NCBI RefSeq assembly: GCF_001717955.1
Contig: NZ_CP014168.1
Coordinates: 4,805,501-4,869,500, forward strand
From: Sphingomonas panacis
GTDB taxonomy: Bacteria; Pseudomonadota; Alphaproteobacteria; Sphingomonadales; Sphingomonadaceae
Reading direction: 5' to 3'
DNA length: 64,000 nucleotides
The translations under genes and the position numbers were made by a program. The notes under the pieces were generated by a model, which was given only the letters and a program-made list of their open reading frames with translations, had not been told where the DNA came from and made no database searches. Numbering within the stretch: the stretch's first letter is position 1; each line of letters opens with the position of its first letter. Below, piece by piece: positions 1 to 9,703 of this stretch.

Positions 1-667
1 CGGTGCCCGCCTGCAAACGCTGCCGGGTGAGATCGAGCGCCTGCCGCTGGAGCTTGCTCGATTCGGCGTTGAGCCGCTGCCGCTCCTGAACGTCGCGCAG
101 GTTGACATAGGCCTGCGCGACCTGCGCCGACAGGCTGACCTGCGCATCGGCGAGATCGGCGAAGCGCTGCGCCACGCCGGCGCGCGCCTGCTCGATGCCG
201 CGCCGCCCGCCGCCGAACAGATCGATCTCCCACGAGGCCGTTCCGCCGAGATTGTAGAAATTGAGCGACGAAACATCGCCGCTGCTGCTGCCGTCGCTCG
301 AACTGCCGCCGAGATTGGTGCCGGGCAGGCCGGCATGCAGATAGGTGGCGCTGGCGCTGACGCTCGGCAGCTCGTTGGCGCGTCGCGAGGTGAGCTGCGC
401 CTGCGCTTCACGAATACGCGCCTGAGCGAGATCGATATTGGGGCTGTGCGCCAGCGCATCGTCGACGAGGCCGTTGAGCGTCGCGTCGCCGAGCGCCTCC
501 CACCAGCGCGCGAGGCCTGGCGCCGGGACGAGCGTCGTGTCCTTCGCGCGCACGAAGCCGCCGCGCGCCACCGCGTCGGATGCGGCCTTGGGCGGGCCGG
601 CATAGTTCGGGCCGACGGTGCAGGCGCCGAGCAGCACCAGCGCGACGAGAGGAGTATGTTTCAGCAT
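1..667 (-). CDS. NodT-family outer-membrane efflux lipoprotein (3' part cut by window edge)
   Basis: This is the outer-membrane channel of a tripartite drug-efflux pump. Translating the minus strand from ATG 667 gives an N-terminus MLKHTPLVALVLLGACTVGP: a short signal peptide ending in a lipobox with Cys16, followed by the GPNY motif usual in NodT proteins. A WW-E-LGD segment and repeated Ala/Gln-rich helices (QARIREAQAQL, VAQAYVNLRD) match the TolC-like alpha-barrel. About 222 residues are visible out of the usual 460-480; the rest lies beyond base 1. Its ATG overlaps the TGA of the upstream transporter gene (ATGA), so the two are probably translationally coupled in one operon with the fusion protein and TetR regulator. 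Confidence 0.93.
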   Translation of the reverse strand, partial: MLKHTPLVALVLLGACTVGPNYAGPPKAASDAVARGGFVRAKDTTLVPAPGLARWWEALGDATLNGLVDDALAHSPNIDLAQARIREAQAQLTSRRANELPSVSASATYLHAGLPGTNLGGSSSDGSSSGDVSSLNFYNLGGTASWEIDLFGGGRRGIEQARAGVAQRFADLADAQVSLSAQVAQAYVNLRDVQERQRLNAESSKLQRQALDLTRQRLQAGT

Positions 668-2259
668 CAATGCACCGTCGCGGGTTCGGAATGCTTCGGC
701 AGCGGCCGAAGGAAAAAGACGAGCGGCAGCACGATCAGCGCGCCGACCCCCATCACGAAGAAGATGTCGTTATAGGTCATCACCAGAGCCTCGACCTGAA
801 TTTGCCGGCCGACCAGACGATACGCCGCCGCCTGACTGCCGACGCTCCGCGCGGTCGCCGCCATGTAATCCTGCACCGCCACCGAATTGGCGTGGAGCGA
901 TTCCTCCATGCGCCGCGAATGGAACCACACTCGCTGATCCTGGATGATCGAAATGCCGGCGAGCGCGAGGCTGCCGCCGAGGTTGCGCGCCGCGTTGTAC
1001 AGGCCCGATGCGTCACCGGCATCGGCCGGCGGAACCGACTGCACGGCCGCTTGGCTCAAAAACAGCATCGTCAGGATCTGGCCGACGCCGCGCATCAATT
1101 GCGAGGCGGTGAAGTCGCCACCGGAGGATTGCACGTTCAGGGTCGAATCGATCAGTGCGGACGTTCCCATGATGATCAGCCCCGCCCCCACCGCGATGCG
1201 GATATCGATGCGCTTGAGCAGGATCGGCACGATCGCCATCAGCAACAGGCTGGGGATGCCCGACAGCAGCACCACCTTGCCCGATTGCAGCGAATTGTAA
1301 TCGGCGATCGAGGCGAGGAACTGCGGGATGACATAGGACGTGCCGTACAGCACGATGCCGAGCACGATCCCCATCAACGCGACCGAACCGAACTGGCGAT
1401 CGAGCAGCAGGCTGAGCTTGATGACCGGCCGTTTGGCGAACACCTGCCCAGCGAACAGGCAGGCGAATCCGACCACCGAGATCGCCGTCACGGTGCGGAT
1501 CAGGCTCGAATCGAACCACAATTCGCGCTGCCCCTCTTCGAGCACGACGGTCAGCCCGCCCAGTCCCAACGCGAGGCCCGCGATGCCAAGCCAGTCCGCA
1601 TTGGCGAACTCGCCGAGCTTGGCCTTCTGGTGCGGCAGGCCGACGAACAGCAGCACCGCGAGCACCATACAGATCGGCAAGTTGATGAAGAAGGCGTAAT
1701 GCCAGCTCACATTTTCGGTCAGCCAGCCGCCGAGCAGTGGGCCGATCACCGGCCCCATGATCGCGACCACGCCGAACATCGCGATGCCGACAGGTTGCTG
1801 CGCCCGCGGCAGCCGCTGCGCGATGATGGTCTGCGCGGTCGGGATCAGCGCGCCGCCGGTGAAGCCCTGCCCGACCCGGCCGATGATCATCTGCGTCAGG
1901 TTGGTCGACGTGCCGCAGATCAGCGAGAAGCCGGTGAACAGCACCGTCGCGATCAACAGGAACGTGCGCAGCCCAAGCATCCGCGTCAGCCATGCCGACA
2001 GCGGGATGATGACGATCTCCGCGACCAGATAGGCGGTCGCGACCCAGGTGCCCTCGGTCCCGCTCGCGCCGATCTCGCCCTGGATGGTGGGGAGCGCCGA
2101 GTTGACGATCGAGATGTCGAGCGTCGCCATCAGCGCGCCGAGCGTCCCCGCCGCCACCGCCAGCCACGCGCTCGCATCGGCGCGGCGGCCCTCGGCATCG
2201 GCCGGGGGCCGCGCCTTGGCTGGCCGCTGGGCCTTGGGGGCGGCGGCTGAACTAGCCAC
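667..2259 (-). CDS. DHA2-family (EmrB/QacA) 14-TM drug:H+ antiporter
   Basis: Inner-membrane multidrug exporter of the major facilitator superfamily, 530 residues, the usual size for 14-helix DHA2 members. The DHA2 signature around Asp48 (LDISIVNSALPTIQ) lies in helix 1, followed by a motif-A-like loop (SAWLTRMLGLR) and motif C in helix 5 (GPVIGPLLGGWL). The N-terminus has a cytosolic Ala/Pro/Arg-rich tail of about 30 residues. The start is GTG at 2259, which overlaps the TAG of the hlyD-type gene by 8 bases. It probably works with the upstream membrane-fusion protein and downstream NodT lipoprotein as an EmrAB-TolC-like pump. Substrates cannot be read from sequence. Confidence 0.94.
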   Translation of the reverse strand: MASSAAAPKAQRPAKARPPADAEGRRADASAWLAVAAGTLGALMATLDISIVNSALPTIQGEIGASGTEGTWVATAYLVAEIVIIPLSAWLTRMLGLRTFLLIATVLFTGFSLICGTSTNLTQMIIGRVGQGFTGGALIPTAQTIIAQRLPRAQQPVGIAMFGVVAIMGPVIGPLLGGWLTENVSWHYAFFINLPICMVLAVLLFVGLPHQKAKLGEFANADWLGIAGLALGLGGLTVVLEEGQRELWFDSSLIRTVTAISVVGFACLFAGQVFAKRPVIKLSLLLDRQFGSVALMGIVLGIVLYGTSYVIPQFLASIADYNSLQSGKVVLLSGIPSLLLMAIVPILLKRIDIRIAVGAGLIIMGTSALIDSTLNVQSSGGDFTASQLMRGVGQILTMLFLSQAAVQSVPPADAGDASGLYNAARNLGGSLALAGISIIQDQRVWFHSRRMEESLHANSVAVQDYMAATARSVGSQAAAYRLVGRQIQVEALVMTYNDIFFVMGVGALIVLPLVFFLRPLPKHSEPATVH

Positions 2260-3427
2260 GCGACTGCGCCTTTTCGCGCTGCTTTTCCTGATCGCGGATA
2301 TGGTCGAGCTCGCCCTTCGCCGCGATCGTGTTGACCGTCACCGTCACCGACAGGCCGGGCACGAGCAGCCGCCGCGCCGCAGGTGTCGCCTCGATCGCGA
2401 TGCGGACGGGCACGCGCTGGACGATCTTGGTGAAGTTGCCGGTCGCATTCTGCGGCGGCAGCAGCGAGAATTGCCCGCCGGTGCCCGGCGACACGCTCTC
2501 GACATGGCCATGCAGTTCGGTGCCGCCGAGCGCGTCGACCTCGATCGTCGCGGGCTGGCCGGCGCGCATCAGCGCGAGCTGGGTTTCCTTGAAATTGGCG
2601 GTCACATAGATTTTGTCGAGCGGCACCAGCGACATCAGCCGCGTGCCGGCCTGCGCGAACTGGCCGAGCGTCACGCTCTTGTCGCCGACCCGGCCGTTGA
2701 TCGCGGCGCGCAGGATCGTCGCGCCGACATCGACGTTCGCGGCGGAAAGCTGCGCGCGCGCGCCTTGCGCCTGCGCTTCGCCCTGCCGGACCTGCGCGCG
2801 GATGCTGGTGATGCGGCGCTCCTGCGCGACCAGAGCCGCCGCCTGCGCGCGCACGTCGGCGGCGGATTGCGTCGCGACATTACGCAACTGGGCGAGTTGC
2901 TGGCGCGTCTCGGCACCGCTCGCCGCGAGCGGGGTGTAGCGCGCGACCTCGGCGGCATCGTGCGCGGCCTTGGCGCGCGCGGCGGCGAGCTGGGCACGCG
3001 CCTGATCGATCGCGGCATATTGCTCGGCGATGCCGGCGCGCGCGTTCGCGGTGGTGGCGGCGGCCTGCGCGATCTGCGCCTGCGCCTGCTCGGCCTTGGC
3101 GCGATAGTCGCGCGGATCGATGCGGACGAGCGGATCGCCCGCCTTCACGTCCTGGTTGTCGATCACCAGCACCTGCTCGACATAGCCGCTCACCTTGGGC
3201 GCGACGACGACCGCATCGGCGGCGATCGTCGCGTCGTCGGTCGATTGCAGATATTTGCCGACCGTCTGGTGATGGATGAACCAGAGGACGCCGAGCACCA
3301 CCAGCACGACCACGACCGCCAGCAGCACCAGCTTGGTGACGGGGCTGAGCTTGGCTTTCTTCGCGGCTTCGGGCTGGTCCTGCGCCGGCGCGTCGTCGCG
3401 CACGGACTGATCGGGGGCGTCGCTCAT
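2252..3427 (-). CDS. HlyD/EmrA-family membrane fusion protein
   Basis: Periplasmic adaptor of the efflux pump, 391 residues. A charged cytosolic tail of about 28 residues precedes one membrane helix (VLLAVVVVLVVLGVLWFIHH, about 33-52). Then come the split lipoyl half-motifs: GYVEQVLVIDNQDVKAGDPL on the N-terminal side and a second half near INGRVGDKSVTLGQFAQAG, flanking a long Ala/Gln/Arg-rich coiled-coil hairpin. The C-terminal beta-barrel includes VPLDKIYVTANFKETQL, typical of EmrA. It lies 119 bases downstream of tetR and overlaps the transporter start. A candidate TetR operator lies about 90 bases upstream of its ATG, suggesting drug-responsive derepression. Confidence 0.94.
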   Translation of the reverse strand: MSDAPDQSVRDDAPAQDQPEAAKKAKLSPVTKLVLLAVVVVLVVLGVLWFIHHQTVGKYLQSTDDATIAADAVVVAPKVSGYVEQVLVIDNQDVKAGDPLVRIDPRDYRAKAEQAQAQIAQAAATTANARAGIAEQYAAIDQARAQLAAARAKAAHDAAEVARYTPLAASGAETRQQLAQLRNVATQSAADVRAQAAALVAQERRITSIRAQVRQGEAQAQGARAQLSAANVDVGATILRAAINGRVGDKSVTLGQFAQAGTRLMSLVPLDKIYVTANFKETQLALMRAGQPATIEVDALGGTELHGHVESVSPGTGGQFSLLPPQNATGNFTKIVQRVPVRIAIEATPAARRLLVPGLSVTVTVNTIAAKGELDHIRDQEKQREKAQSRG

Positions 3428-3514
3428 CGCGCCGTCACCGCCGGAGCCTTGCGTGATGGCGGCATCTGAACCGCCCGCCCGTCTGCGTATCGCGTCATCA
3501 TGAAACCCTGCATG

Positions 3515-3530
3515 TTTGACCAGTCAGTCG
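3515..3530. promoter_or_regulatory. candidate TetR operator upstream of the efflux operon
   Basis: The 16 bases TTTGACCAGTCAGTCG contain TTGACC followed by a partly symmetrical GTCAGTC core. A similar sequence (TTGACCGACTGAACAC on the minus strand) occurs upstream of the tetR gene itself. Having the motif in front of both the regulator and its probable target is what autoregulation would predict. The symmetry is imperfect, so this is an inference from position and similarity. Confidence 0.4.
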
Positions 3531-3546
3531 TTTAAAGTCGAAAAAA

Positions 3547-4113
3547 TCAGCCGATCATCCGCCACAAAGCGTCGAAGCTCGTCTTGCGGTGGGCGTCGGC
3601 ATTTTCCGGGTCCTGAAGAATGAAATCGACCGTCGCCTCGGCGATCGCGCTCATGAAAGCGGCGAACAGGCCATATGGCGCGGCGTGCATCGGGCCGTTT
3701 TCTCGTGCGCGCTCGATCAGCGAGGTAATCTCGCCGAAACCGCAGCGCACCGTCTCCCGGCTCGACATGACAACCTCCTCGGCGACGTTGAGATGCTTGA
3801 GGGCGCGACGCTTTTCGGGGTTCGCACTCGACCAGCGCAGCAAGCCCTCCCAGACATGCGCAAGCTGTTCGCGCGGGCCTTCCCCGACCGGCAGGCCGTC
3901 CACCGCGACGGTGCCGAGTTCGCTCTTTAGCTCGATGTAGAGTTGGTTGAGCAAGTCCGCCTTGGTCTCGAAATAGGTGAACAGCGATCCGTTGGAGACG
4001 CCCGCCGCCTTGGCGATCAGCGCGGTCGGCGCGCCGAGACCCTGCGCGGCGATGATCTGCGTCGCCGCTGCCATGATCGCGTTGCGCCGGTCCTCGCTTC
4101 TTGGTCTCGCCAT
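3547..4113 (-). CDS. TetR/AcrR-family transcriptional regulator
   Basis: Probable repressor of the adjacent efflux operon, 188 residues. The N-terminal helix-turn-helix is clear: RRNAIMAAATQIIAAQG, then TALIAKAAGVSNGSLFTYF and KADLLNQLY, the standard TetR_N pattern ending about residue 57. The C-terminal ligand-binding half is poorly conserved, as is normal in this family. It is transcribed in the same direction as the three pump genes and ends 119 bases before the fusion-protein gene. Similar candidate operator sequences lie upstream of both. The inducer is unknown. Confidence 0.92.
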   Translation of the reverse strand: MARPRSEDRRNAIMAAATQIIAAQGLGAPTALIAKAAGVSNGSLFTYFETKADLLNQLYIELKSELGTVAVDGLPVGEGPREQLAHVWEGLLRWSSANPEKRRALKHLNVAEEVVMSSRETVRCGFGEITSLIERARENGPMHAAPYGLFAAFMSAIAEATVDFILQDPENADAHRKTSFDALWRMIG

Positions 4114-4134
4114 GACCGACGCCTCTATAAAAGA

Positions 4135-4150
4135 GTGTTCAGTCGGTCAA
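4135..4150. promoter_or_regulatory. candidate TetR operator upstream of tetR
   Basis: GTGTTCAGTCGGTCAA, read on the minus strand as TTGACCGACTGAACAC, lies 21 bases before the tetR start and shares the TTGACC plus GACTG-type core with the copy at 3515-3530. This suggests autoregulation. Supported only by the similarity of the two sites. Confidence 0.4.
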
Positions 4151-4202
4151 TAGCGATTGCTGCAGTGCGGTAGACGCGAGGTCCGGCGCGCCGACCGTCC
4201 CA

Positions 4203-4412
4203 TCAGGCGTCCGGCGTACCCGGCGCCTTCTTGACCAGTCCGCCGGCCCATTCGATTTCGCCCGCATCGGGTGCGATCACCTTGGTGCCCTCCTCGGCCT
4301 GCTCGGGGTTGCCGCCCGCATCGGCGCCTTGCGCGTCCTCGTCGGTGCCCTGCACCCCGCCGACATCGCGCTCGATCTCGTCTTCGCGGCCGGTGGCTGT
4401 ATCCTCGATCAT
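4203..4412 (-). CDS. small acidic hypothetical protein
   Basis: A 69-residue protein that I do not recognise. It is rich in Asp, Glu, Gly and Ala (EDEIERDVGGVQGTDEDAQ and so on), strongly acidic, with no membrane segment, signal peptide or cysteine, and is probably disordered. A near-ideal Shine-Dalgarno sequence, GAGGAGG, stands 5 bases before the ATG, which is the main reason to treat it as real. It lies between tetR and fghA on the same strand, 45 bases before the fghA stop-side neighbour. Function unknown. Confidence 0.6.
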   Translation of the reverse strand: MIEDTATGREDEIERDVGGVQGTDEDAQGADAGGNPEQAEEGTKVIAPDAGEIEWAGGLVKKAPGTPDA

Positions 4413-4457
4413 GTCGTCCTCCTCAGACCGCGCACAACGCGCCAGTCCCGAAGGGGT

Positions 4458-5297
4458 TCAGCCGAGACGCTCAGCGTGCCAGCGCAGATGGTCGGCGAGG
4501 AAGGTCGAGATGCAATAATAGCTGTGATCGTAGCCGGGCTGGATCCGCAGCGTCAGCGCGATGCCGGCGGCGTGGCACGCCGCTTCGAGCAACTGGGGGC
4601 GCAACTGATCGGCCAAAAACGAATCGGCATCGCCCTGATCGACCAGCAGTTCGCCGACGCGCGCACCGTCCTCGATCAGCGCGACCGCATCGTGCGCGCG
4701 CCACGCCGCCGGGTCGTCGCCGAGATAGCCGGCCAGCGCCTTCTGCCCCCACGGCACCTGCGAGGGCGCGACGATCGGCGCGAACGCGGAGACGCTGCGG
4801 AAACGATCGGGATTGCGCAGGCCGATCGTCAGCGCGCCGTGCCCGCCCATCGAATGGCCGGTGATTCCCTGCCGGGTCATGTCGGCGGGAAATGCGGCGG
4901 CGATCAGCGCCGGCAGTTCCTGTTCGATGTACGAGCGCATGCGGAAATGCGCCGACCACGGTGCTTCGGTGGCATCGACATAGAAGCCGGCGCCCTGTCC
5001 GAAATCATAGTCCGGCACATCCGCCACCCCCTCGCCACGCGGCGAGGTGTCGGGCGCGACGAAGATCAGCCCGAGTTCGGCGCACGCCTGCCGATACTCA
5101 CCCTTCTCGGTGACGTTGGCGTGGGTGCAGGTCAGCCCCGACAGGAACCACATCACCGGCAGGGTCGTGCCCGGCGCATGATCGGGCACGAACACCGAGA
5201 AGGTCATCGGAGTGGCCGTCGCCGAGGATTGGTGCCGATAGACACCCTGCACGCCACCGTGTGCGCGGTTGGTCGAGAGCGTTTCGATGCCGATCAT
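4458..5297 (-). CDS. fghA: S-formylglutathione hydrolase
   Basis: Hydrolyses S-formylglutathione to formate and glutathione, the second step of glutathione-dependent formaldehyde oxidation in the cytosol. The protein has 279 residues, the normal length, with an alpha/beta-hydrolase fold. The nucleophile elbow is GHSMGGHGA with Ser149; the oxyanion region FLSGLTCTHANVTEKG (about 51-66) and the tail segment YDHSYYCISTFL with the catalytic His are characteristic of esterase-D-type enzymes. It begins 7 bases after the stop of frmA and shares its operon, so the pair forms the complete formaldehyde-to-formate route. Confidence 0.96.
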   Translation of the reverse strand: MIGIETLSTNRAHGGVQGVYRHQSSATATPMTFSVFVPDHAPGTTLPVMWFLSGLTCTHANVTEKGEYRQACAELGLIFVAPDTSPRGEGVADVPDYDFGQGAGFYVDATEAPWSAHFRMRSYIEQELPALIAAAFPADMTRQGITGHSMGGHGALTIGLRNPDRFRSVSAFAPIVAPSQVPWGQKALAGYLGDDPAAWRAHDAVALIEDGARVGELLVDQGDADSFLADQLRPQLLEAACHAAGIALTLRIQPGYDHSYYCISTFLADHLRWHAERLG

Positions 5298-5304
5298 GCG
5301 CGGA

Positions 5305-6417
<1,113 letters not shown>

Positions 6418-6465
6418 AAGGTGTCTCCTGCTTGCGCGCCTCTTATCGCCCTCTTCCCGACTGCG

Positions 6466-7155
6466 CTACCGCACGTTGAGGCCCAGTTCGCCCAGCAATT
6501 GCCCGGCTTGGTCGCGCGAGATGGTGGCGCCCCGGAACAGCGCGGCATCGACCAGCCGCAAGCCGCCGAGATCGGCACCGCGCAAATCCGCGCCGGTGAA
6601 GCGCGAACCGGCCATGTTGGCGTCGCGCAGGCTGCACGCCTCGAACACGGCATGGCGGAAGTCGCATTTACGTAAGTCCGCACGGCTGAGATCGAGCCGG
6701 GTGAGCGTCTGCTTGAGGAACGAGAAGCCTGCCAGCCGCGCGTCGATCAGCAATGTCTCCTCGAAGCGCAGATCGAGCGCGCGCGCATCGGTGAAGTCGG
6801 CGCCGGTCAGCTTGCAGCTCGTGAACGACGCCGACGACAATGTCGCGCCGCGTAGCAGCGCGTTGTTGAAATCGCTCGCCGCGAACACCGCGTCGCCGAG
6901 GTCCGCGCCGGTGAAGCTCGCGAACGCGCCGCGACACGATCGCCACTGCGTTCGCTCCAGCCGGGCACCGGAGAGGTCGGCACGCCGCAGGTCGCACGCT
7001 TCGAAGCTCCAGCCCGACAGATCGAGCCGGCCAAGCTCCGCCTCGGCGAGATCGCAGTCGATCAGCCGCACCGGCGCCGCGCCGGCCAGCGCCGCGATGT
7101 CGGCGCGCGTGAGCGTCTCGCCCGCAATGCTGTGGCCGGAGACAGGGTTGGTCAC
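6466..7155 (-). CDS. pentapeptide-repeat protein
   Basis: A 229-residue protein built largely of A(D/N)LXX-type repeats, for example LRRADLSGARLERTQW, FTGADLGDAVFAASDF and FTGADLRGADLGGLRL, predicted to fold as a right-handed quadrilateral beta-helix. There is no signal peptide, so it is cytosolic. Some family members protect DNA gyrase (Qnr/MfpA type) but many have no known function, and nothing here identifies the target. The start is GTG at 7155, overlapping the TGA of the hexosaminidase gene (GTGA), so its translation is coupled to a gene with an apparently unrelated secreted product. Confidence 0.88.
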   Translation of the reverse strand: MTNPVSGHSIAGETLTRADIAALAGAAPVRLIDCDLAEAELGRLDLSGWSFEACDLRRADLSGARLERTQWRSCRGAFASFTGADLGDAVFAASDFNNALLRGATLSSASFTSCKLTGADFTDARALDLRFEETLLIDARLAGFSFLKQTLTRLDLSRADLRKCDFRHAVFEACSLRDANMAGSRFTGADLRGADLGGLRLVDAALFRGATISRDQAGQLLGELGLNVR

Positions 7156-9251
7156 TGCAACGCTACGCTCTCGACCGCGATCATCGGCGGCCGCACCTTG
7201 GCGCGCGAATCGATATCGGCGCCGGTCAGTACGAAATACAGGTCATGTCTGCCGCCTCCGCCCGGCAGCGCCGCCGACAGCGCATGGCGGTCCGCGTCCG
7301 CCGGCCAGCCGCCGAGCGGGAGCGAGGCGAGGAGCGGCCCGTCGACCCGATCGAGATGCACGTCGATCTCGCCGGCGGCGGTGCGCGGCTTGGCGAGGCG
7401 AGCGATCGGCGCGGCATTGCCGAGCCGCATGTTGAACGCCAGCTTCACCGCCGCGACATCGAGCCGCCGTGCCGCGTCGAGATCGGCGGCGCGGTACAGC
7501 CAGCACGGATGCTGCGGCGATACGCGGACCAGCGCGGTGCCGCCGCCCGCGCGCGGCGGCGCTTCGAGGATGAACGCGGTCGCGCCGGGTGTGCAGAAAT
7601 CGAGATCGATGCTCGCGCGGCGCGGCCCCGGCGCGGGCGGCGCTGCGACTTCCGTGCCGGCGTCGAGACCGATCAGCCGGTAGCGCGCACGCTGCACCGC
7701 CATGCGGCTCTGAAAGCCGTCCCAGTCGCGTGCGGGCGGGCTCCAGCCGACCTCGGCGATGGCGGCGGCGCGCGGCCACACCATCTGCGTCACCCAATCC
7801 TCGCGACGCGCGCGCTCGGTCCACATCTGGCCTTGTAGCCCGAGCACATGGCGCCGCGCCTCGGGCGACAGGCCGGCGGGCACCGGATCATGCTCGTAGA
7901 GCATCCTGGCGGTGACGATGTCGCTCCAGCCGGGTGGCTCGTCGGCGGTGTTCTTCTGGCGGTTGTCGAGGTAATAGAGCGGCGCCTGCGCGATGACGAC
8001 ATCGTGCCCGGAGGCGATCGCCTTGGCCGCGCCGTCCCCGTCGTGCCACGACATGATCGCCGCCTGCGAGTCGAGCCCCGCGCCGGTCGCCCCCTCCTGA
8101 ATCTCGTCCCAGCCGATCAGCCGGCGGCCATGCGCCTCCAGGAAGCGCCCGAGCCGCGCGATGAACCAGCGTTCGAGCGCCGGCGCGTCCTTGAGGCCGA
8201 GCGCCGTCATCCGCGCCTGCGTCTCGGCGGAGGTCTGCCACTGCGTCGGATCGACCTCGTCGCCGCCGAGATGGACGAACCTGCCGGGGAACAGCGCCAT
8301 CACTTCGGTCAGGATGTTCTCGACCGTGGCGATCGTCGCCTCGTCGGTGTTGAGCACTTCGGGCAGCAGCCCCCAGTCCGATGCGACCGGCTCGGGCGCG
8401 AAGCCGCGCACGCCGAGCCGGGGGTATGCCGCGATCAGCGCGGTGCTGTGCCCCGGCAGGTCGATCTCGGGAACGATCGTGATGTGCCGCGCGGCGGCAT
8501 AGGCGACCACCGCGCGGATCTGGTCCTGCGTGTAGAAGCCGCCGTAGCGCGTGACCGGCGTACCGTCCGGCGCGATCGTATCGGGCGCCACCGCCGTGCG
8601 CCACGCGCCGACCGAGGTCAGGCGCGGATAGCGTTTGATCTCGATCCGCCAGCCCTGATCGTCAGTCAGATGCCAGTGAAACCGGTTGAGCTTGTGAACC
8701 GCCATCCAGTCGAGGAATCGCTCGACATAGGCGACCGGTTGCATGTGCCGCGCCGAATCGAGCATCAGCCCGCGCCACGCGAAGCGCGGCTGATCGGCGA
8801 TCGTCACGTCCGCGAGATGGGTGGTCCCGCCGGGCTGCTGGGTGAGCAACTGCCACAAGGTAACGCCGCCATAATACAGCCCCGCCGCCGCCGAGGCGCG
8901 GATCGTGACGCCGGTGTCGGCGACGGTGAGCGAATAGCCTTCCGTGCCGCCCGGCGCGGCGGGATCGCTGGCGAAGGCGATGTCGCCGGCGCTTGGCTCG
9001 GCGGATTCGACGACGCTCGGGCGCAGGCGTGTCGTGCTCGCGAGCCGGTCGCGCAAGGCGGTGGCGGCGGCGCGGGCGGCGTCATCGTGCGGCGCGACAC
9101 GCAGGCGCGGCGATGTCGGAACGTCGAATCCCCTGCCCGGCTGCGCGATGATCGAGGCGGGCAGCGGCACCAGCGCGGGCGGCGCGGCGGCGGCGGCGGT
9201 CGCGCCGAATGCGGCGAGGCCGCCCAGAATGATCGTGCCGGATGTGCGCAT
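7152..9251 (-). CDS. secreted beta-N-acetylhexosaminidase (GH20)
   Basis: Cleaves terminal N-acetylglucosamine or N-acetylgalactosamine from chitin or glycan oligomers. The protein is 699 residues from ATG 9251; a GTG directly before it is the alternative start. An N-terminal signal peptide (GTIILGGLAAFGATAAAAA) directs export. A GH20b domain (VPLPASI onward) precedes the catalytic barrel, with WRGLMLDSARHM, HWHLTDDQGWRIEI and the substrate-assisted Asp-Glu pair in HLGGDEVD. A C-terminal beta-rich domain of about 130 residues contains PHP-like and YFVLTGAD segments. A GntR-type regulator lies just upstream on the same strand and may control it. Confidence 0.95.
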   Translation of the reverse strand: MRTSGTIILGGLAAFGATAAAAAPPALVPLPASIIAQPGRGFDVPTSPRLRVAPHDDAARAAATALRDRLASTTRLRPSVVESAEPSAGDIAFASDPAAPGGTEGYSLTVADTGVTIRASAAAGLYYGGVTLWQLLTQQPGGTTHLADVTIADQPRFAWRGLMLDSARHMQPVAYVERFLDWMAVHKLNRFHWHLTDDQGWRIEIKRYPRLTSVGAWRTAVAPDTIAPDGTPVTRYGGFYTQDQIRAVVAYAAARHITIVPEIDLPGHSTALIAAYPRLGVRGFAPEPVASDWGLLPEVLNTDEATIATVENILTEVMALFPGRFVHLGGDEVDPTQWQTSAETQARMTALGLKDAPALERWFIARLGRFLEAHGRRLIGWDEIQEGATGAGLDSQAAIMSWHDGDGAAKAIASGHDVVIAQAPLYYLDNRQKNTADEPPGWSDIVTARMLYEHDPVPAGLSPEARRHVLGLQGQMWTERARREDWVTQMVWPRAAAIAEVGWSPPARDWDGFQSRMAVQRARYRLIGLDAGTEVAAPPAPGPRRASIDLDFCTPGATAFILEAPPRAGGGTALVRVSPQHPCWLYRAADLDAARRLDVAAVKLAFNMRLGNAAPIARLAKPRTAAGEIDVHLDRVDGPLLASLPLGGWPADADRHALSAALPGGGGRHDLYFVLTGADIDSRAKVRPPMIAVESVALQ

Positions 9252-9308
9252 CACGTCGCTTCAAGCGCATTCTTCGCCGAAAAGGAACACGATTGCGCCG
9301 GGCCGAAC

Positions 9309-9665
9309 TCAGGCGTCGCTGCGCTCCAGCAGATCGGCGGGATCGAGACCGAGCAACCCGATATGGTCGCGGATGCGCGGCCAGCTTTCGGTCAGGAACA
9401 AAGCCCGCTCGGCATCGCGCAGCTTCTCCGCCGCGCCCGCCAGCACGAACATGCCGACGCCGCGCCGCACCTCGACATAACCGTCGTCCTGAAAGGTCTG
9501 ATACGCCTTCGCCACCGTGAGCGGGTTGGCGCCGTGCTGCGCGGCGAGCGCGCGCACCGAGGGAAGCTGGTCGCCCGCGCGATAATCGCCACGCAGGATC
9601 GCCGCCGCGATCGTACCGCGCAGCCGGATGTATACGGGGCTGTCGTCGTTGCTGAGCGCTGTCAT
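9309..9665 (-). CDS. GntR-family (YtrA-like) transcriptional regulator
   Basis: A 118-residue regulator with an N-terminal GntR winged helix: PVYIRLRGTIAAAILRGDY, then LPSVRALAAQHGANPLTVAKAYQ, and a wing YVEVRRGVGMFV. The short C-terminal part of about 45 residues, rather than a large effector domain, places it with the YtrA group. YtrA regulators usually control neighbouring ABC transporters or membrane genes, none of which is present here. The closest candidate target is the hexosaminidase gene 54 bases downstream on the same strand. Ligand unknown. Confidence 0.9.
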   Translation of the reverse strand: MTALSNDDSPVYIRLRGTIAAAILRGDYRAGDQLPSVRALAAQHGANPLTVAKAYQTFQDDGYVEVRRGVGMFVLAGAAEKLRDAERALFLTESWPRIRDHIGLLGLDPADLLERSDA

Positions 9666-9703
9666 GCCACCTTAATACAGCAGCAGGGCGTCGCGTCCAG
9701 TCC

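Noticed and set aside
580..3469. Long plus-strand frames opposite the efflux operon
   Set aside because: Low-complexity Arg/Asp/His-rich translations mirror the codon pattern of the minus-strand transporter and fusion protein. No homology features.
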